DNA from: Arthrobacter sp. CAN_C5
GTDB taxonomy: Bacteria > Actinomycetota > Actinomycetes > Actinomycetales > Micrococcaceae
Length of the DNA stretch: 64,000 nucleotides
NCBI RefSeq assembly: GCF_017875735.1
Contig: NZ_JAGGMZ010000001.1
Location: 186,001 to 250,000, forward strand
Direction of reading: 5' to 3'
Shown piece by piece: positions 33,884 to 43,399 of this stretch (the first letter of the stretch is position 1; the number at the start of each line of letters is the position of its first letter). Below the pieces are notes generated by a model, which saw nothing but the letters and a program-made list of their open reading frames with translations, searched no databases and was not told the origin of the DNA. The translations under genes were made by a program, and so were the position numbers.

Positions 33884-33981
33884 TGTGATGTACCTGTCTT
33901 GTTGGAGGTGCCGGGCTGAAGTTGTCTGCGGACAAGTGCACTCTGTGCGGTTCTGTTGTCATGCGCAGACCTAAAGGCGTG

Positions 33982-35331
33982 TTACTCGGATTCGTGGCGG
34001 GTGGAAGTTCCTTCTGAAGGCGTATCCTCGTCGTTCCGTCGGCGAACCACCAACCATTGGGTCACCACGATGATCAGGGCGACGGCGGCGGTGATGATCA
34101 GGGTGAATGGGTCTGATTGCGCTTTGAGAAGGATGAAAGGTAGGAGGACGGCGATGTCGAGGACGATCGCTACCCAAGGAACCCAGATTTTCGCTTCGAT
34201 GTCGTCTTTGAGGTGCCGGATGACGCCCCAGTGGATGGCGATATCCATGACGAGGTAAAGGATAGCGCCGAGGGACGCGATTTGGGAGAGGTCGAAGAAG
34301 GCGGCCATGACGATTGCTAATCCCGCGGTGATGTAGAGCGATTGGTGTCCCTCTTTACCGGGAAGGCCGGGGGCCTGGCCCATGTCACGGAGCATGTCGT
34401 AGAACTTCGAGACAGAGAACAGGCTGGCTACTAGGCCTGAGAGGGTAGCGATGACTGCGATGGCCACGGTCAGGCTCACCCCCCATGATCCGAACGCCGG
34501 TTCGGCTGCTTCTGCGAGGGCGTAGTCGCGTGCCTCCACGATTTGGGGAACGGTGAGGCTTCCGGTGACCGCGATGGTGATCATCAGGTAGAGCACGGTG
34601 CACAGGCTGATGGCGATGATGATGGACCGCTTGATGTTTCGTGTGGGATCACGCAGGTCCGCGCCCTGGTTGGTGATCGTGGTGAATCCCTTGTAGGCCA
34701 GAATGCACAAAGTGACCGCTCCGAGGAATCCCAGCAGTCCTGTTTCTGGCGGGGTGCGGTCAGCGCTGGTGAAAAGTTTGCCGAGGGAGGAGATGCCGGC
34801 GGTGAGGATTCCGGCTACGGCTAGGACAGCGATACCGACGATCTTGATGGCGGCGGTGATCGTAGCGGAGCGTTCCACCATTGTGTTGCCAACCAGGTTC
34901 ACTATCGCTGCACCCGCGATTGCGATCACGGCTAGTACGGGCACCCACAGGGTGGAGTCCTGCATTCCGAAAGGGCGCAGGAGGTAGGTGGCGAACGTGC
35001 GCCCTAGAAGGCTTTCGGCCAGGACCATCGATACGTACATGAAGAGCGAGAACGAGCCAGCGACCACTCCGGGGCCGTACGCGGCCTTCAGTAGCATGGC
35101 GATGCCGCCGGAGGATGGATTCTTCGCGGAGTAGCGGATGTAGGAGTATGAGCTGAATCCCACGACCACGGCGCCGGCGAAGAACGCCCAAGGTACCCAG
35201 CCGCCGGCGAGCTCGGCGACTTGGCCGACGAGAGCGAAGATACCCGCTCCGATCATGACTCCTGTGCCCAACGCCACTGACCCGGTCAGCGACAGGTTCT
35301 GGTCATTCTTTGATGCTGATTCGTCTGCCAT
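33982..35331 (-). CDS. APC-family amino acid permease (449 aa)
   Basis: Twelve predicted membrane segments. The N-terminus has the family hallmark GTGVMIGAGIFALVGQVAEL, and YSSYSYIRY-like and FTTITNQGADLRDPTRNIKR loops fit the APC superfamily. The C-terminal tail (RRRNDEDTPSEGTSTRHESE) is hydrophilic. Substrate unknown. It overlaps a small upstream membrane ORF by 29 bases. Confidence 0.88.
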   Translation of the reverse strand: MADESASKNDQNLSLTGSVALGTGVMIGAGIFALVGQVAELAGGWVPWAFFAGAVVVGFSSYSYIRYSAKNPSSGGIAMLLKAAYGPGVVAGSFSLFMYVSMVLAESLLGRTFATYLLRPFGMQDSTLWVPVLAVIAIAGAAIVNLVGNTMVERSATITAAIKIVGIAVLAVAGILTAGISSLGKLFTSADRTPPETGLLGFLGAVTLCILAYKGFTTITNQGADLRDPTRNIKRSIIIAISLCTVLYLMITIAVTGSLTVPQIVEARDYALAEAAEPAFGSWGVSLTVAIAVIATLSGLVASLFSVSKFYDMLRDMGQAPGLPGKEGHQSLYITAGLAIVMAAFFDLSQIASLGAILYLVMDIAIHWGVIRHLKDDIEAKIWVPWVAIVLDIAVLLPFILLKAQSDPFTLIITAAVALIIVVTQWLVVRRRNDEDTPSEGTSTRHESE

Positions 35332-35485
35332 AGTGTTGTCCTTTTCGCGTCATGTATTCACTGAAGTCTTCTTGACGGCGGTCTGGCTGGGCCTTGCCTG
35401 TGGCAGAGCGGCTTTGTCCCAATGATCGCGTAAAGCTCCAACCGAAGATAGCGACGAACAGGATGGCTGCCGTCACACGGAGCAA
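35303..35485 (-). CDS. possible small membrane ORF upstream of the permease (60 aa)
   Basis: TTG 35485 with GGAG nearby; an N-terminal hydrophobic helix (VTAAILFVAIFGWSFTRSLG) and a basic tail. It overlaps the permease start by 29 bases, which is compatible with coupling. No homologue recalled, and the start is weak, so this could be spurious. Confidence 0.3.
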   Translation of the reverse strand: MLRVTAAILFVAIFGWSFTRSLGQSRSATGKAQPDRRQEDFSEYMTRKGQHYGRRISIKE

Positions 35486-35558
35486 ACTCCGTGGGGAGTG
35501 GCGGTGGTTGGTTCCTACCCGAAGCGCCGTACGGCTTTGGTTGCGCTGGCGAGGATTT

Positions 35559-36125
35559 TTACTCGATAGCTAGGGATGACGCGCTGACAGCTTCCAGGTA
35601 GGGCTGCTCTTCCCAGTCCTCGAATGCGTCATCATCAAGATCTACTTGTAGGTCTTGTTCCACGGTTGCTGTATAAAACTCTTCGTGCACTTCACCAATC
35701 ACCCCTACCGGCATTCCGGGGGCAAGTTCAGGAAGGTCTTCTTGATGGATAACCAGCAAGGGCTTGATAACGACTGCGTCGATGTCGACCACATCTTCTT
35801 GAGGTGGAATTGTGTTGCTGACGAGGGTGAACATGTTGGGGGAAATGACCTCTCCGACGATGGCGGCGACGGTCACTTCCTCGCCAACATAGAACTCTAG
35901 GTCGTCGAAGAACTCGGTGTCGTAGACCCCCGTGTAGTCGGCGTAGGGCTGAGCTGGCTCGGTGGAGGCCTCGAGTGCTTCATCGCTTTCGGCTGTCTCC
36001 TCATTGACGAGGCTAGGGAGGTCATCGTCAGTACTTGAGCACCCGCTTACCCCGAGCAACGCTGCGGGCAGGAGGACTACCACAGCACATTTGCCCAACA
36101 TTTGCTTCTTCCGGCTGTTCATCAT
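35559..36125 (-). CDS. secreted acidic lipoprotein A (188 aa)
   Basis: N-terminus MMNSRKKQMLGKCAVVVLLP, then lipobox VSGC. The mature part is very acidic (DDDLPSLVNEETAESDEALE) with an OB-like beta region: EFYVGEEVTVAAIVGEVISP, NMFTLVSN, GVIGEVHEEF. Its divergent neighbour at 36416 shares this pattern (TVTLQTEVQEIVGSNVFTVG), so the two are probably distant paralogues. Function unknown; surface-exposed. Confidence 0.7.
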   Translation of the reverse strand: MMNSRKKQMLGKCAVVVLLPAALLGVSGCSSTDDDLPSLVNEETAESDEALEASTEPAQPYADYTGVYDTEFFDDLEFYVGEEVTVAAIVGEVISPNMFTLVSNTIPPQEDVVDIDAVVIKPLLVIHQEDLPELAPGMPVGVIGEVHEEFYTATVEQDLQVDLDDDAFEDWEEQPYLEAVSASSLAIE

Positions 36126-36415
36126 GGCTCCTGTTCTCTAAATGGACGGTTCCCATCCACCTTGTCCGCATTGGCTCTAATCGGTCAAGGAACACCGACC
36201 TTTTGAGTATCCGCACGTATATGGAAATGGGTCACAGTCCGGTCGCATATTCCGGGTTAAGTCACAGTTCGGCGGCTGGGGTATCCGTGCGGGTCACGGT
36301 TCGATAACTGGGGTGGAATGCGATAGAAAGCATGCTTACGGTCGAAGGGACGTAGAAAGCACAGTCCAATCACTTGCCGGGACCGGTGCGTCACGGGCCC
36401 GGTGAAGGAGGAATC

Positions 36416-36838
36416 ATGGCTATTCAGCAGAAAAACCACTGGGCACGCAAGATGGCGTTCGCTGGGATCCTCCCATTCGCTGCGTTAGGTTTTGTGGCTT
36501 GTGGGGATGAAACCGTTGTCGAGGAGGCAGAAGAGGAGGGCCCCGCCGCAGTGACGGCCATACTTGGTGAAACTGTGACGTTGCAGACCGAGGTACAGGA
36601 AATCGTGGGGTCGAACGTTTTCACGGTTGGAGATGGTGACACTCTCATTCTCGGTACCGGAATGACCGACGCCCTCGAAGAGGGAGATGAAGTGCAGGTA
36701 ACCGGTGACGTGCGCAACTTCATTCTCACCGACATCGAATCAGAGGGTTTCGATTTTGACGATGACGAGTCTGCTTACGTCGTCGATTACGAACGGGAGC
36801 TCGTCGTCGTTGCTGACGATGTGGAAGAACTGCCTTAG
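36416..36838 (+). CDS. secreted acidic lipoprotein B (140 aa)
   Basis: ATG 36416 with AGGAGGAATC. Signal peptide KMAFAGILPFAALGFVAC, then an acidic stretch (ETVVEEAEEEGPA) and a short beta-rich domain (GETVTLQTEVQEIVGSNVFT, GDEVQVTGDVRNF). It is divergent from the related lipoprotein A, about 290 bp apart. No DUF number recalled. Confidence 0.7.
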   Translation: MAIQQKNHWARKMAFAGILPFAALGFVACGDETVVEEAEEEGPAAVTAILGETVTLQTEVQEIVGSNVFTVGDGDTLILGTGMTDALEEGDEVQVTGDVRNFILTDIESEGFDFDDDESAYVVDYERELVVVADDVEELP

Positions 36839-36883
36839 TTCAAACCCACAAAAGCGTTAATACCCTGCCATGTCATAAGGATG

Positions 36884-36931
36884 GGTCCCCGTTCTTGGGT
36901 CGAGCTATCTGCCGACGCAAGAACGGGGACC
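36884..36931 (+). terminator. hairpin after lipoprotein B
   Basis: GGTCCCCGTTCTTG pairs perfectly with CAAGAACGGGGACC (14 bp) around a 20-nt loop, 45 bp after the stop. No U-tract is visible. Confidence 0.6.
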
Positions 36932-37179
36932 GGCCAGGCCCGGACACTATTCCCGGCAGCGAAGTGCAAGGTGGCCGGACAGGTGCTCGGGATTCGCAAC
37001 GATGACGACAGCGAACGTCGAGGCCCATATTGCCGCTCCCTGCATCACGGACCTGAGCCATCGCTTAATCCCGTTGTATATAGCCAATTTTAGTCGCGCC
37101 ACGATCCAGTAGGAGGGTCACAATCAGCCATATCCGCAAGAAATTCGTACCGAAGCAAAGCCAAGACCAACATAATGAT

Positions 37180-37722
37180 GTGATGGCTTCCGAACCAATG
37201 CGAAAAAGGACGGACCACTGGTTCACGCGAGGCTGGGTCATCATTGTGGGGTTCATCCTCACCGCGGTGCTAGCCACCATCAACTGGTTGCAGTTAGCAT
37301 CCCTCGAGAGGTCCCTTGGGGGTGTTTCAGTTCCCGAAACACAGTTGCTCGGGTATGGCGTCGACTACGTCGGCGTCGTTGACGCCCAAATGACCGACGA
37401 GCTCCTGGAACGTTATGGTGCTTCCCATTATTTATGGGACGTACTCTTCTCCATAGCCTTCGCCCTCACCCTCGCAATGCTTGCGCGAAGGATCGCACGC
37501 GGACGGAAGACCCTGTGGTTCCTCATTCCCATTCCGGTGCTCTACGCGGCAGTGAATATCGCAGAAAACTTTGCCCTTGAAGCGCTCATGGGAGCCGACC
37601 AGATCACTTCCCAGGCCGTGATGTTCGCATCTACCTTGACCGTGCTCAAAACAATTTTGTTCGTGCTTAGCCTGGCGACCGTGCTGCTCACGCTCGGAAC
37701 ACGGCCGCGGCCGCGGCCCTAA
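37180..37722 (+). CDS. uncharacterised membrane protein (180 aa)
   Basis: GTG 37180 or ATG 37183. Hydrophobic segments at about 18-40, 85-103, 113-130 and 148-170, giving four spans, and a basic C-terminus (TRPRPRP). Extracytoplasmic loop between spans 1 and 2 (LLGYGVDYVGVVDAQMTDEL). No family recognised. Confidence 0.6.
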   Translation: MMASEPMRKRTDHWFTRGWVIIVGFILTAVLATINWLQLASLERSLGGVSVPETQLLGYGVDYVGVVDAQMTDELLERYGASHYLWDVLFSIAFALTLAMLARRIARGRKTLWFLIPIPVLYAAVNIAENFALEALMGADQITSQAVMFASTLTVLKTILFVLSLATVLLTLGTRPRPRP

Positions 37723-38186
37723 ACAAATATCTGAGATACACGGACAATGTATCCGAAACACAAACCGCCGCTATGCGTCCGCGAACATTTGCAATGTCAC
37801 CTCATCATCGAACGAGTGTCCGTGTCAGCTGAGGGTGCCATGCCTTCGCGTTTGAGGAAGGGCGCCACGGGCCGCATGAATAGAACCAAGACGAAAACTC
37901 GGTATTAGTGAGAACACTTCCTTCACCAGAGCGTCGCTACGGCTGTATGGCTTTGTCTCTTGTTTCAAGTCCCGTTCCCACAAACCGCGGACACGTCGCA
38001 AGAGGAGGGGAGGCATAGATGGGGCCCGTGAAATCTGAAGCCTGAACGATTCAGGCTATGCACAGCACCCGTTCAGGTAATTCCCTGCGGGTATGCACAG
38101 TCTTTTCAGCGCTCTGTCTGACTTTGGACATTGTGCCTACCTACCGTGAAAAAGGACGATTGACTCTCTAGCGGTAGGAACAGACG
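37723..38186. other. 464 bp without a supported gene
   Basis: Contains short frames only. The last 80 bp probably hold the promoter of the gene at 38187. There are AT-richer and direct-repeat-like stretches near CCTGAACGATTCAGGC (38041-38056), a small palindrome that could be an operator. Confidence 0.4.
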
Positions 38187-38555
38187 ATGACTCGACTCAG
38201 CAGGATTCGTATCGGGATGACAGTGCTGGACCGGACCGGAGCGGTTATTGGTGTGGTGAAAGCACTGGAGCTCACTGAAGGAGTTAAACCTTCGACGAGT
38301 CTGATCCTGGACGACGGCGCAAGGAGTCGGCAGCTACTTGAAGCTGGTGCGAACAGGTCCCGCCGAAGGGCACCGTCGGTTCGTAAAGGGTATCTTTTGA
38401 TTTCAACCGATACCGAAGAGGATATCGTCGAGTCTCTGGAATCGATCGGTCGCGTTGCTGATACTGCTGTCCATTTGTCGGTGGCCCGACAAACGGAGTC
38501 CGTTAAAACCGAGCCCGCGAGGCACGCGAGCAGCGGCTTTCTGGCAGAGGCCTGA
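38187..38555 (+). CDS. PRC-barrel-like small protein (122 aa)
   Basis: The N-terminus (RIRIGMTVLDRTGAVIGVVK) has the pattern of a PRC-barrel/DUF2171 strand set; a second short strand set follows (GYLLISTDTEEDIVESLE). The middle is basic (ANRSRRRAPSVRKG). Function unknown; PRC barrels often bind RNA or proteins in stress-related settings. Confidence 0.5.
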   Translation: MTRLSRIRIGMTVLDRTGAVIGVVKALELTEGVKPSTSLILDDGARSRQLLEAGANRSRRRAPSVRKGYLLISTDTEEDIVESLESIGRVADTAVHLSVARQTESVKTEPARHASSGFLAEA

Positions 38556-39004
38556 ACCGGTCAATCGGAAGCAGCAATGGAATGAGTCAGGCGATGACCT
38601 CGACGCTTTCGCATCGGGATCATCGCTTGACTTCGTAACGAGAGCGGATCGGCGGTGTTTGTCTTAGCCGTCCTCACCGGCGTCGGCGGCGATCGACGTG
38701 TCAAGTTCCGTTGCGTCGATGAACCGTTCCTCTTCCCAACCCGTGAACAGAGCATCGCCCAAATCAATGTCGAGTTCTTCCTCGGTTTAGGGTGACGTCG
38801 AGGGTTGCCTCAACGAATCCGGTGACAGCAGTCCCCTGGGTGTACTGAGCCGTTACGGTCGACGTCGGTCACTTCTATTCCCGTACTCGAGGCCACTTAT
38901 CGTGCCGTGCTCTGCGTGCATCAGTCACCACCACAGCTGTTGCGTCGGGGTCCACCCGTACGCAACAAGAATCGGAAATTTCCGGGCAGGCTTCGTGTTG
39001 AGAG
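38556..39004. other. 449 bp with decayed coding traces
   Basis: On the minus strand, non-contiguous frames read TAQYTQGTAVTGFVEATLDV (about 38800-38860) and ELDIDLGDALFTGWEEERFI (about 38720-38780). They look like pieces of an acidic protein broken by small indels. No intact gene is present before the dif-like repeat at 39005. Confidence 0.3.
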
Positions 39005-39032
39005 GTTGACGTATCAGGGTGTTATCGGCGTT
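39005..39032 (+). repeat. dif-like 28-bp repeat, copy 2
   Basis: Differs from copy 1 at one position (GTTATCGGCGTT in place of GGTATCGGCGTT). Minus strand: CGCCGATAA, then TACGTCAA, matching both arms of actinobacterial dif as I recall it. Confidence 0.7.
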
Positions 39033-39106
39033 CTGCTTGGAAACGTCCCACACTGGCCCAGTAAAGGTGTGGCACTTCGTCCCGCAGCGGTGGGAGCAAA
39101 GCTGTG

Positions 39107-39382
39107 TCAGGCCAGAGGTGCGGACTTTGATCTGCCAAGGGTGGGTGTGGGGCTCGGGTCGAAGGCAACATGGGTCGGCCTTCCCGCGCGATAGATGAAC
39201 CAGATCACGGACCCGATGAGTGGTGCGGACACAACCAGTGCCACCCAGAGAAGCTGCAACGTCAGAGAGATGTGGCGGCTGTGGGCAATGGATATGATCG
39301 CCCACAGGATAAGGAAAATTACCGAGGACCCAAGGACTAGAGAGAAGATCTCCCATGCGTCTGGGACAAGTGGATTAGTCAT
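39107..39382 (-). CDS. PLDc_N-type two-helix membrane protein (91 aa)
   Basis: ATG 39382 with GGGGGAATT. Two membrane helices (IFSLVLGSSVIFLILWAIIS and LQLLWVALVVSAPLIGSVIW) ending in WFIYRAGRP, the phospholipase-D N-terminal (PLDc_N) pattern, with a short hydrophilic tail and no nuclease domain. Such stand-alone domains are common in actinobacteria; role unknown. Confidence 0.75.
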   Translation of the reverse strand: MTNPLVPDAWEIFSLVLGSSVIFLILWAIISIAHSRHISLTLQLLWVALVVSAPLIGSVIWFIYRAGRPTHVAFDPSPTPTLGRSKSAPLA

Positions 39383-39472
39383 TGCAATTCCCCCTGAATG
39401 GGCACCGGTTGCCGTTGAACGAATAGTAACCCCAACTGAGAAGTTTCTGGGCACGTCCAAGAGCCGGCTTCC

Positions 39473-40516
39473 TTACCGCCATTGGCGGGTATCGAGTCCG
39501 GTCCATTCGACATGTTCTCCAGCGGGCACGAGGCCGTCGGCCCAATCCACCGGGAGAACTTCTCCATGACCGGTGGGATCGCCGATTTCGTCCGTCACGA
39601 TGATTTGCGCAAGGTCCTTGATCGACAGGTCATCGTCGAACAGTGCTTTGAATTCTGGGAGTATGTATCGGCGCCCGAGGATTGGTCCTGACGCCGATTC
39701 TCGGTAAAGGACCACGACTGAGTCATCGTCTAGGACCCGACCTCTAATCCATTCGCAGCCGGGAATCCACCAGGTTCTTTGGTTCTCGAACAGTGCTGCG
39801 ATCGAGTCCAGCAGCAGGTGGGCTTCCGCTGTTGTTGTCGATCCATTCTTTCGGACCGTTCCTTTGTTGTGCGGTTCTGTCCGGTGTGGCCATTGTGTCC
39901 AGTGGCGGGCGGCGGGTTCGTTGTGCATGGTACGGGCCAGATCCTTCCAATGATCAGATAGGTCGTCCAAGGGTGAGTACCCCGAGCGTGAGCCGCCATC
40001 GCCGCGGAGTTCATGCCAGACCGGTAGCGGATCGCTCAGATCGACTGCCTCGCGCAGGCCACCGTTCACGACGGCGAAAACAGTCCACTCCATGTCCGCT
40101 GCGGCGCTCTCAAGCGTCTCGTCGCAGGCATCGCAGTTACACGGGGGATGGTGGCTTCCCATCAGTGTTCCGTAGTGCAGGCGAACGCCTTCGCTGGTGA
40201 GCTCGAAGGTGATCGGTGAACACGCGGGGTCCGCCGGAATGACCTTGACCAGAGACCTGTTAATCGAGGGATCAACAAGGGGGAAATCGCTGCCGTCCGG
40301 CGTCTCTTCCTTGGCATCGAAGTGGAACACAAGGTACCGAATCAAGTCTCTAGCGAGTTCCTGCAGCTGTGCGAAGCGTTCGGGATGCGTGATGCGGCTA
40401 TAACTGTCCTCCGGGGGGCCGTCACCAAAGGCCCAGCGGTTGCCGTAGTCGATGACAGATCCATCCGGGGCGAAAAAGGCCGGCGTGGCGACGTCTTTCC
40501 GCCGATAAGGTTCCAT
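39473..40516 (-). CDS. DUF6226-type protein with C-terminal extension (347 aa)
   Basis: Residues 1-170 match the DUF6226 pattern common in Arthrobacter: ATPAFFAPDGSVIDYGNRWA, FGDGPPEDSYSRITHPERFA, then the cysteine cluster PPCNCDACDETLE and EWTVFAVVNGG. The last 150 residues are a separate region (WWIPGCEWIRGRVLDDDSVV, VDWADGLVPAGEHVEWTG) I cannot place. Cytoplasmic, function unknown. Lies between dif-like repeats 2 and 3. Confidence 0.7.
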   Translation of the reverse strand: MEPYRRKDVATPAFFAPDGSVIDYGNRWAFGDGPPEDSYSRITHPERFAQLQELARDLIRYLVFHFDAKEETPDGSDFPLVDPSINRSLVKVIPADPACSPITFELTSEGVRLHYGTLMGSHHPPCNCDACDETLESAAADMEWTVFAVVNGGLREAVDLSDPLPVWHELRGDGGSRSGYSPLDDLSDHWKDLARTMHNEPAARHWTQWPHRTEPHNKGTVRKNGSTTTAEAHLLLDSIAALFENQRTWWIPGCEWIRGRVLDDDSVVVLYRESASGPILGRRYILPEFKALFDDDLSIKDLAQIIVTDEIGDPTGHGEVLPVDWADGLVPAGEHVEWTGLDTRQWR

Positions 40517-40569
40517 GAGGAGATACTAGACCTGACTTTCACAGCCAAGAGCGGCTAAGCATTGATCGT

Positions 40570-41103
40570 TTGTCCGGAAAGTCCTACAGGAAGATCGAGA
40601 ATGTGAAAAAGCATGAAGAGGAGATGGCTCCGCATAGTGGTCGCCATGTCATTCGTTTGTTCTCCGGTTATGCAGATTCACCGATATGGGCGGCGAACGG
40701 TCCCGTCGATTACGCCGATTCGGCATTGACGGAGGAACTCGTAGCAGATCTAACCGCTTGGGACAGCAGTTCCTACGGAGGAGTCGATGGTCTCCTCATC
40801 GAAATGTCGGAAGCGTCCAAGGCCCTGGCCGAAGAATTAGCTGACAGGCTCGCCACTGAGCTAGGCGATGGCTTCGTCGTCTCCTGTGATGGCGACGTCG
40901 GGTCGGCCATGTTCGCGAGCAAGATGCCACCAACGAATCCCGACGCCGCGGCGGCCTTCACTAAACTGATTGATGACGAGCTGAAGCTCCAGGAATTCTC
41001 GCGGGGCAATATGCACTACTACGCGCCGCTTTCCGGGCAGGTCTTCAAGGGCCCAGGCAACCATCGTGATAGCCGGGACCCCGAAACTCCTGGCACGACG
41101 TAA
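40570..41103 (+). CDS. uncharacterised protein ending in a dif-like repeat (up to 177 aa)
   Basis: TTG 40570 opens the frame; ATG 40624 (MAPHSGRHVIRLFSGYADSP) is the more likely start. The core IRLFSGYADSPIWAANGPVD followed by LTEELVADLTAW resembles small hypothetical proteins of actinobacteria. The final codons (GTT, stop) lie inside dif-like repeat 3, so its C-terminus may have been set by recombination. Confidence 0.5.
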   Translation: MSGKSYRKIENVKKHEEEMAPHSGRHVIRLFSGYADSPIWAANGPVDYADSALTEELVADLTAWDSSSYGGVDGLLIEMSEASKALAEELADRLATELGDGFVVSCDGDVGSAMFASKMPPTNPDAAAAFTKLIDDELKLQEFSRGNMHYYAPLSGQVFKGPGNHRDSRDPETPGTT

Positions 41104-41121
41104 TAGACCGTTATCGGCGTT
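41094..41121 (+). repeat. dif-like 28-bp repeat, copy 3
   Basis: Right half GTTATCGGCGTT identical to copies 2 and 4; left half ACGACGTAATAGA more diverged. On the minus strand the left half reads ATTACGTCG. Confidence 0.7.
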
Positions 41122-41321
41122 AGATATGCCATTTGCCGTTCAAACGGAACCGTTGGAAGGATCAGCAAGGATGACATTCTCGGGAAGGAAACTATTAGCA
41201 GTCCCGATCTAGAAAGTATGCGATTTTACCGACAGCACGCCTACGAAGTCTGCGTCTTGGCCCGCATGGCCTCAACGGGCTGGCCGGTCGGGCCATAGGT
41301 TGAAGGACTGGAGGTACTCAG

Positions 41322-41660
41322 TTGATTCCGCCTGATCGCGGAACTCAAGCAGATTCCCAACTTTCTCGAGGAGCACCTCACAAAGCAGCACCTGGAGCGC
41401 TCCAGGAGACGCCGATTCGTCCACAACAGGTTCAACAGATACGGGAGGCCTTCGATAGAGCGGGTCTTGCAGGTCAAGGGGAGCGGAAGGCTCTGACCAA
41501 TTCATTGGTTATTCGTGACGTGGCATCACTGCTTGAGCTCCGTGCCGTTGAGGTGCGGCGGATACTCATCGCCATCGAACAGCGATCAGCTGATAGGCCA
41601 AAGTCCAGAGGCTCCGCTTGGGCAAATCGGGACGAGGATACCTGGATAGATAAACTCTAG
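41322..41660 (+). CDS. possible small hypothetical protein (112 aa)
   Basis: The C-terminal 75 residues (VQQIREAFDRAGLAGQGERK, VEVRRILIAIEQRSADRP, ending DEDTWIDKL) look like a real helical domain, with helix-turn-helix-like spacing. The N-terminal 30 residues look like read-through from non-coding DNA, and no ribosome site is evident. It may be a 5'-truncated remnant. Confidence 0.35.
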   Translation: MIPPDRGTQADSQLSRGAPHKAAPGALQETPIRPQQVQQIREAFDRAGLAGQGERKALTNSLVIRDVASLLELRAVEVRRILIAIEQRSADRPKSRGSAWANRDEDTWIDKL

Positions 41661-41963
41661 GTATCCATTGCCGAAACGGTCTCTGCTCCGCGATGCAGCC
41701 TCAGTTGTCAGTGATGGACTCTAACAGCCACTGCTGTGACAACGCTGCCCAGGGCGAACCACAGCATCCACTCACCAGCGACGGACCGCTGTTAAAGCGA
41801 CCAAGCGCGACGCACCTTCGTCACCGCGCATCCTGGGCTGATTTCGACGGCAGGCAATGAGTCGTGTCCCGTCCGATATCGATCGTTTTGGAGCGTCTGA
41901 ATTAGCAGACCATTGAAAAGCCTTCCGAAGCGGGGCCGGAGCTCAAACTGGGATACTGGACAA
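41661..41963. other. 303 bp without a supported gene
   Basis: No frame with a convincing start or composition. It probably holds the promoter of the acetyltransferase gene. Confidence 0.4.
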
Positions 41964-42554
41964 ATGTCAGAAGGGATGCCCGAAGCTGGGGCCAACATCG
42001 AACACGTTATCCATACTTCAAGTGGTCGGCTGGTATTGCGTCGACCTGTTCCTAGTGATGCGGACGAGTTGTTCCGAATGTACTCAGACACTCGCCTCAT
42101 TGAATGTGACCCAATGCTCGCTCACCCCTCAATCACCCATACCCAAGCAGTCCTCCAACGCAGAATCGCTGAATGGCAACAGTATGGGCACGGATTGTGG
42201 GTACTCCTGGAAGGTGACGCGGCGGGCGAGGTGGTCGGGATGGGTGGCTGCCAGCTGCAGGCAGACATCGCATGGAACCTATCCTTCAGTCTGCGTCCCC
42301 AAAGCTGGGGGCGAGGCTACGCTCAGGAAGTCGCTTCAGCTGGCATGGGACTAGCCCAATCGACTCGTCCGGAACTTCCGATAACGGCTGTTGTTGCTGA
42401 GCGCAACGAACGGTCCCAACGGGCGATCGAAAGAGTTGGACTCCACAAAGAATGGCAGGGCCCGGACAACTACGATCCTGACCCTGCGGCAATGATGCTG
42501 CTGTACGCCGACCGCGTGTTATCCCATGATCAAACTTCGGCCCTAACTCGCTAG
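41964..42554 (+). CDS. GNAT acetyltransferase, RimJ/RimL type (196 aa)
   Basis: I prefer ATG 41964; a TTG 51 bases earlier is possible. The GNAT core is complete: RLVLRRPVPSDADELFRMYS, GMGGCQLQADIAWNLSFSLR, the acetyl-CoA loop PQSWGRGYAQEVASAGM and NERSQRAIERVGLHK. Enzymes of this type acetylate ribosomal proteins, amino acids or drugs; the substrate here is unknown. It ends about 150 bp before an IS3-family element. Confidence 0.85.
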   Translation: MSEGMPEAGANIEHVIHTSSGRLVLRRPVPSDADELFRMYSDTRLIECDPMLAHPSITHTQAVLQRRIAEWQQYGHGLWVLLEGDAAGEVVGMGGCQLQADIAWNLSFSLRPQSWGRGYAQEVASAGMGLAQSTRPELPITAVVAERNERSQRAIERVGLHKEWQGPDNYDPDPAAMMLLYADRVLSHDQTSALTR

Positions 42555-42780
42555 CGACCAATGTAAAGAACAAGCGAAAGATTCGATTCTCTTTCTCCTG
42601 GAGGTTGCCATGGCTGGCTACTAACTGTCATCCGAACAGCTTTCCATGTGGTGGCCTCCGAACGCGTCTAACAAACCATGGTTATCGATCGGGAGTAGCC
42701 CTACGTGTCAGGGTTGGGTGAGGCCAGTACTTCGTAGCAACTTCGTCTAGTTCGTAGGGCGAGAACCAGGATCACCACTA

Positions 42781-43218
42781 ATGTCTATCTCCACAATTTC
42801 CCCGCCGCGGGAGAATGGGTCGATGAGTAATCCTGGCCCCAGGTCCGGAGGCCCGACCCCTCGTAGGTCGTTCACTCCGGCACAAAAATTGGCGTACTTG
42901 GATGCGTACCAGCAGGCCTGTGACGATGGCACCGGCGGCGGGGCTTACCTGCGCCGCGAGGGCCTGTATTCTTCCCAGATCACCGAGTGGCGTAAGCTCC
43001 GCGACGCCGGTGTCCTCGAGGGCAAAAAGCCCGGGGAAAAGATCGGCAAGCCCACTGCTGAACAGGCAGAAATCGGGCGTCTACGTCGGCAGCTGGAGGT
43101 GAGTGAACGCAAGCTGGCACGGACTGCAGCTGCGTTGTCGATAATGGAAAAAGCACGGCTGCTTTTGGAGGATATCTCCGAAAGCGCGGAGCAGCAGCCC
43201 TGGTACAAGAAACCCTGA
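42781..43218 (+). CDS. IS3-family transposase OrfA of copy B2 (145 aa)
   Basis: Same length and architecture as the OrfA at 11526-11963: HTH (YLRREGLYSSQITEWRKLR) plus a long coiled helix. Intact. The stop overlaps the orfB start (TGATG). Confidence 0.88.
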   Translation: MSISTISPPRENGSMSNPGPRSGGPTPRRSFTPAQKLAYLDAYQQACDDGTGGGAYLRREGLYSSQITEWRKLRDAGVLEGKKPGEKIGKPTAEQAEIGRLRRQLEVSERKLARTAAALSIMEKARLLLEDISESAEQQPWYKKP

Positions 43219-43262
43219 TGAGCGCCTACACCGCCCTCACCCTGGCGGATATCTCTACCCGG
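43218..43262 (+). pseudogene. IS3-family OrfB of copy B2, 5' fragment
   Basis: ATG 43218 reads MSAYTALTLADISTR, homologous to MGVYAELTGAHIPTR of copy B1, then is cut by the IS21 element after TCTCTACCCGG (43252-43262). The rest continues at 45802. Confidence 0.85.
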
Positions 43263-43399
43263 TGGGTATGGCACTCTGAAATGGCCCCACTTAGGGGACT
43301 TTTAGCCGTTTGAAGTGGCCCCACCCTCGACCCGCCCGTAGCGTTCTTTTTGTCGGCCAAGACGAAGAGATCGGAACGGGTTTGAAAGAGAGATCGAGA

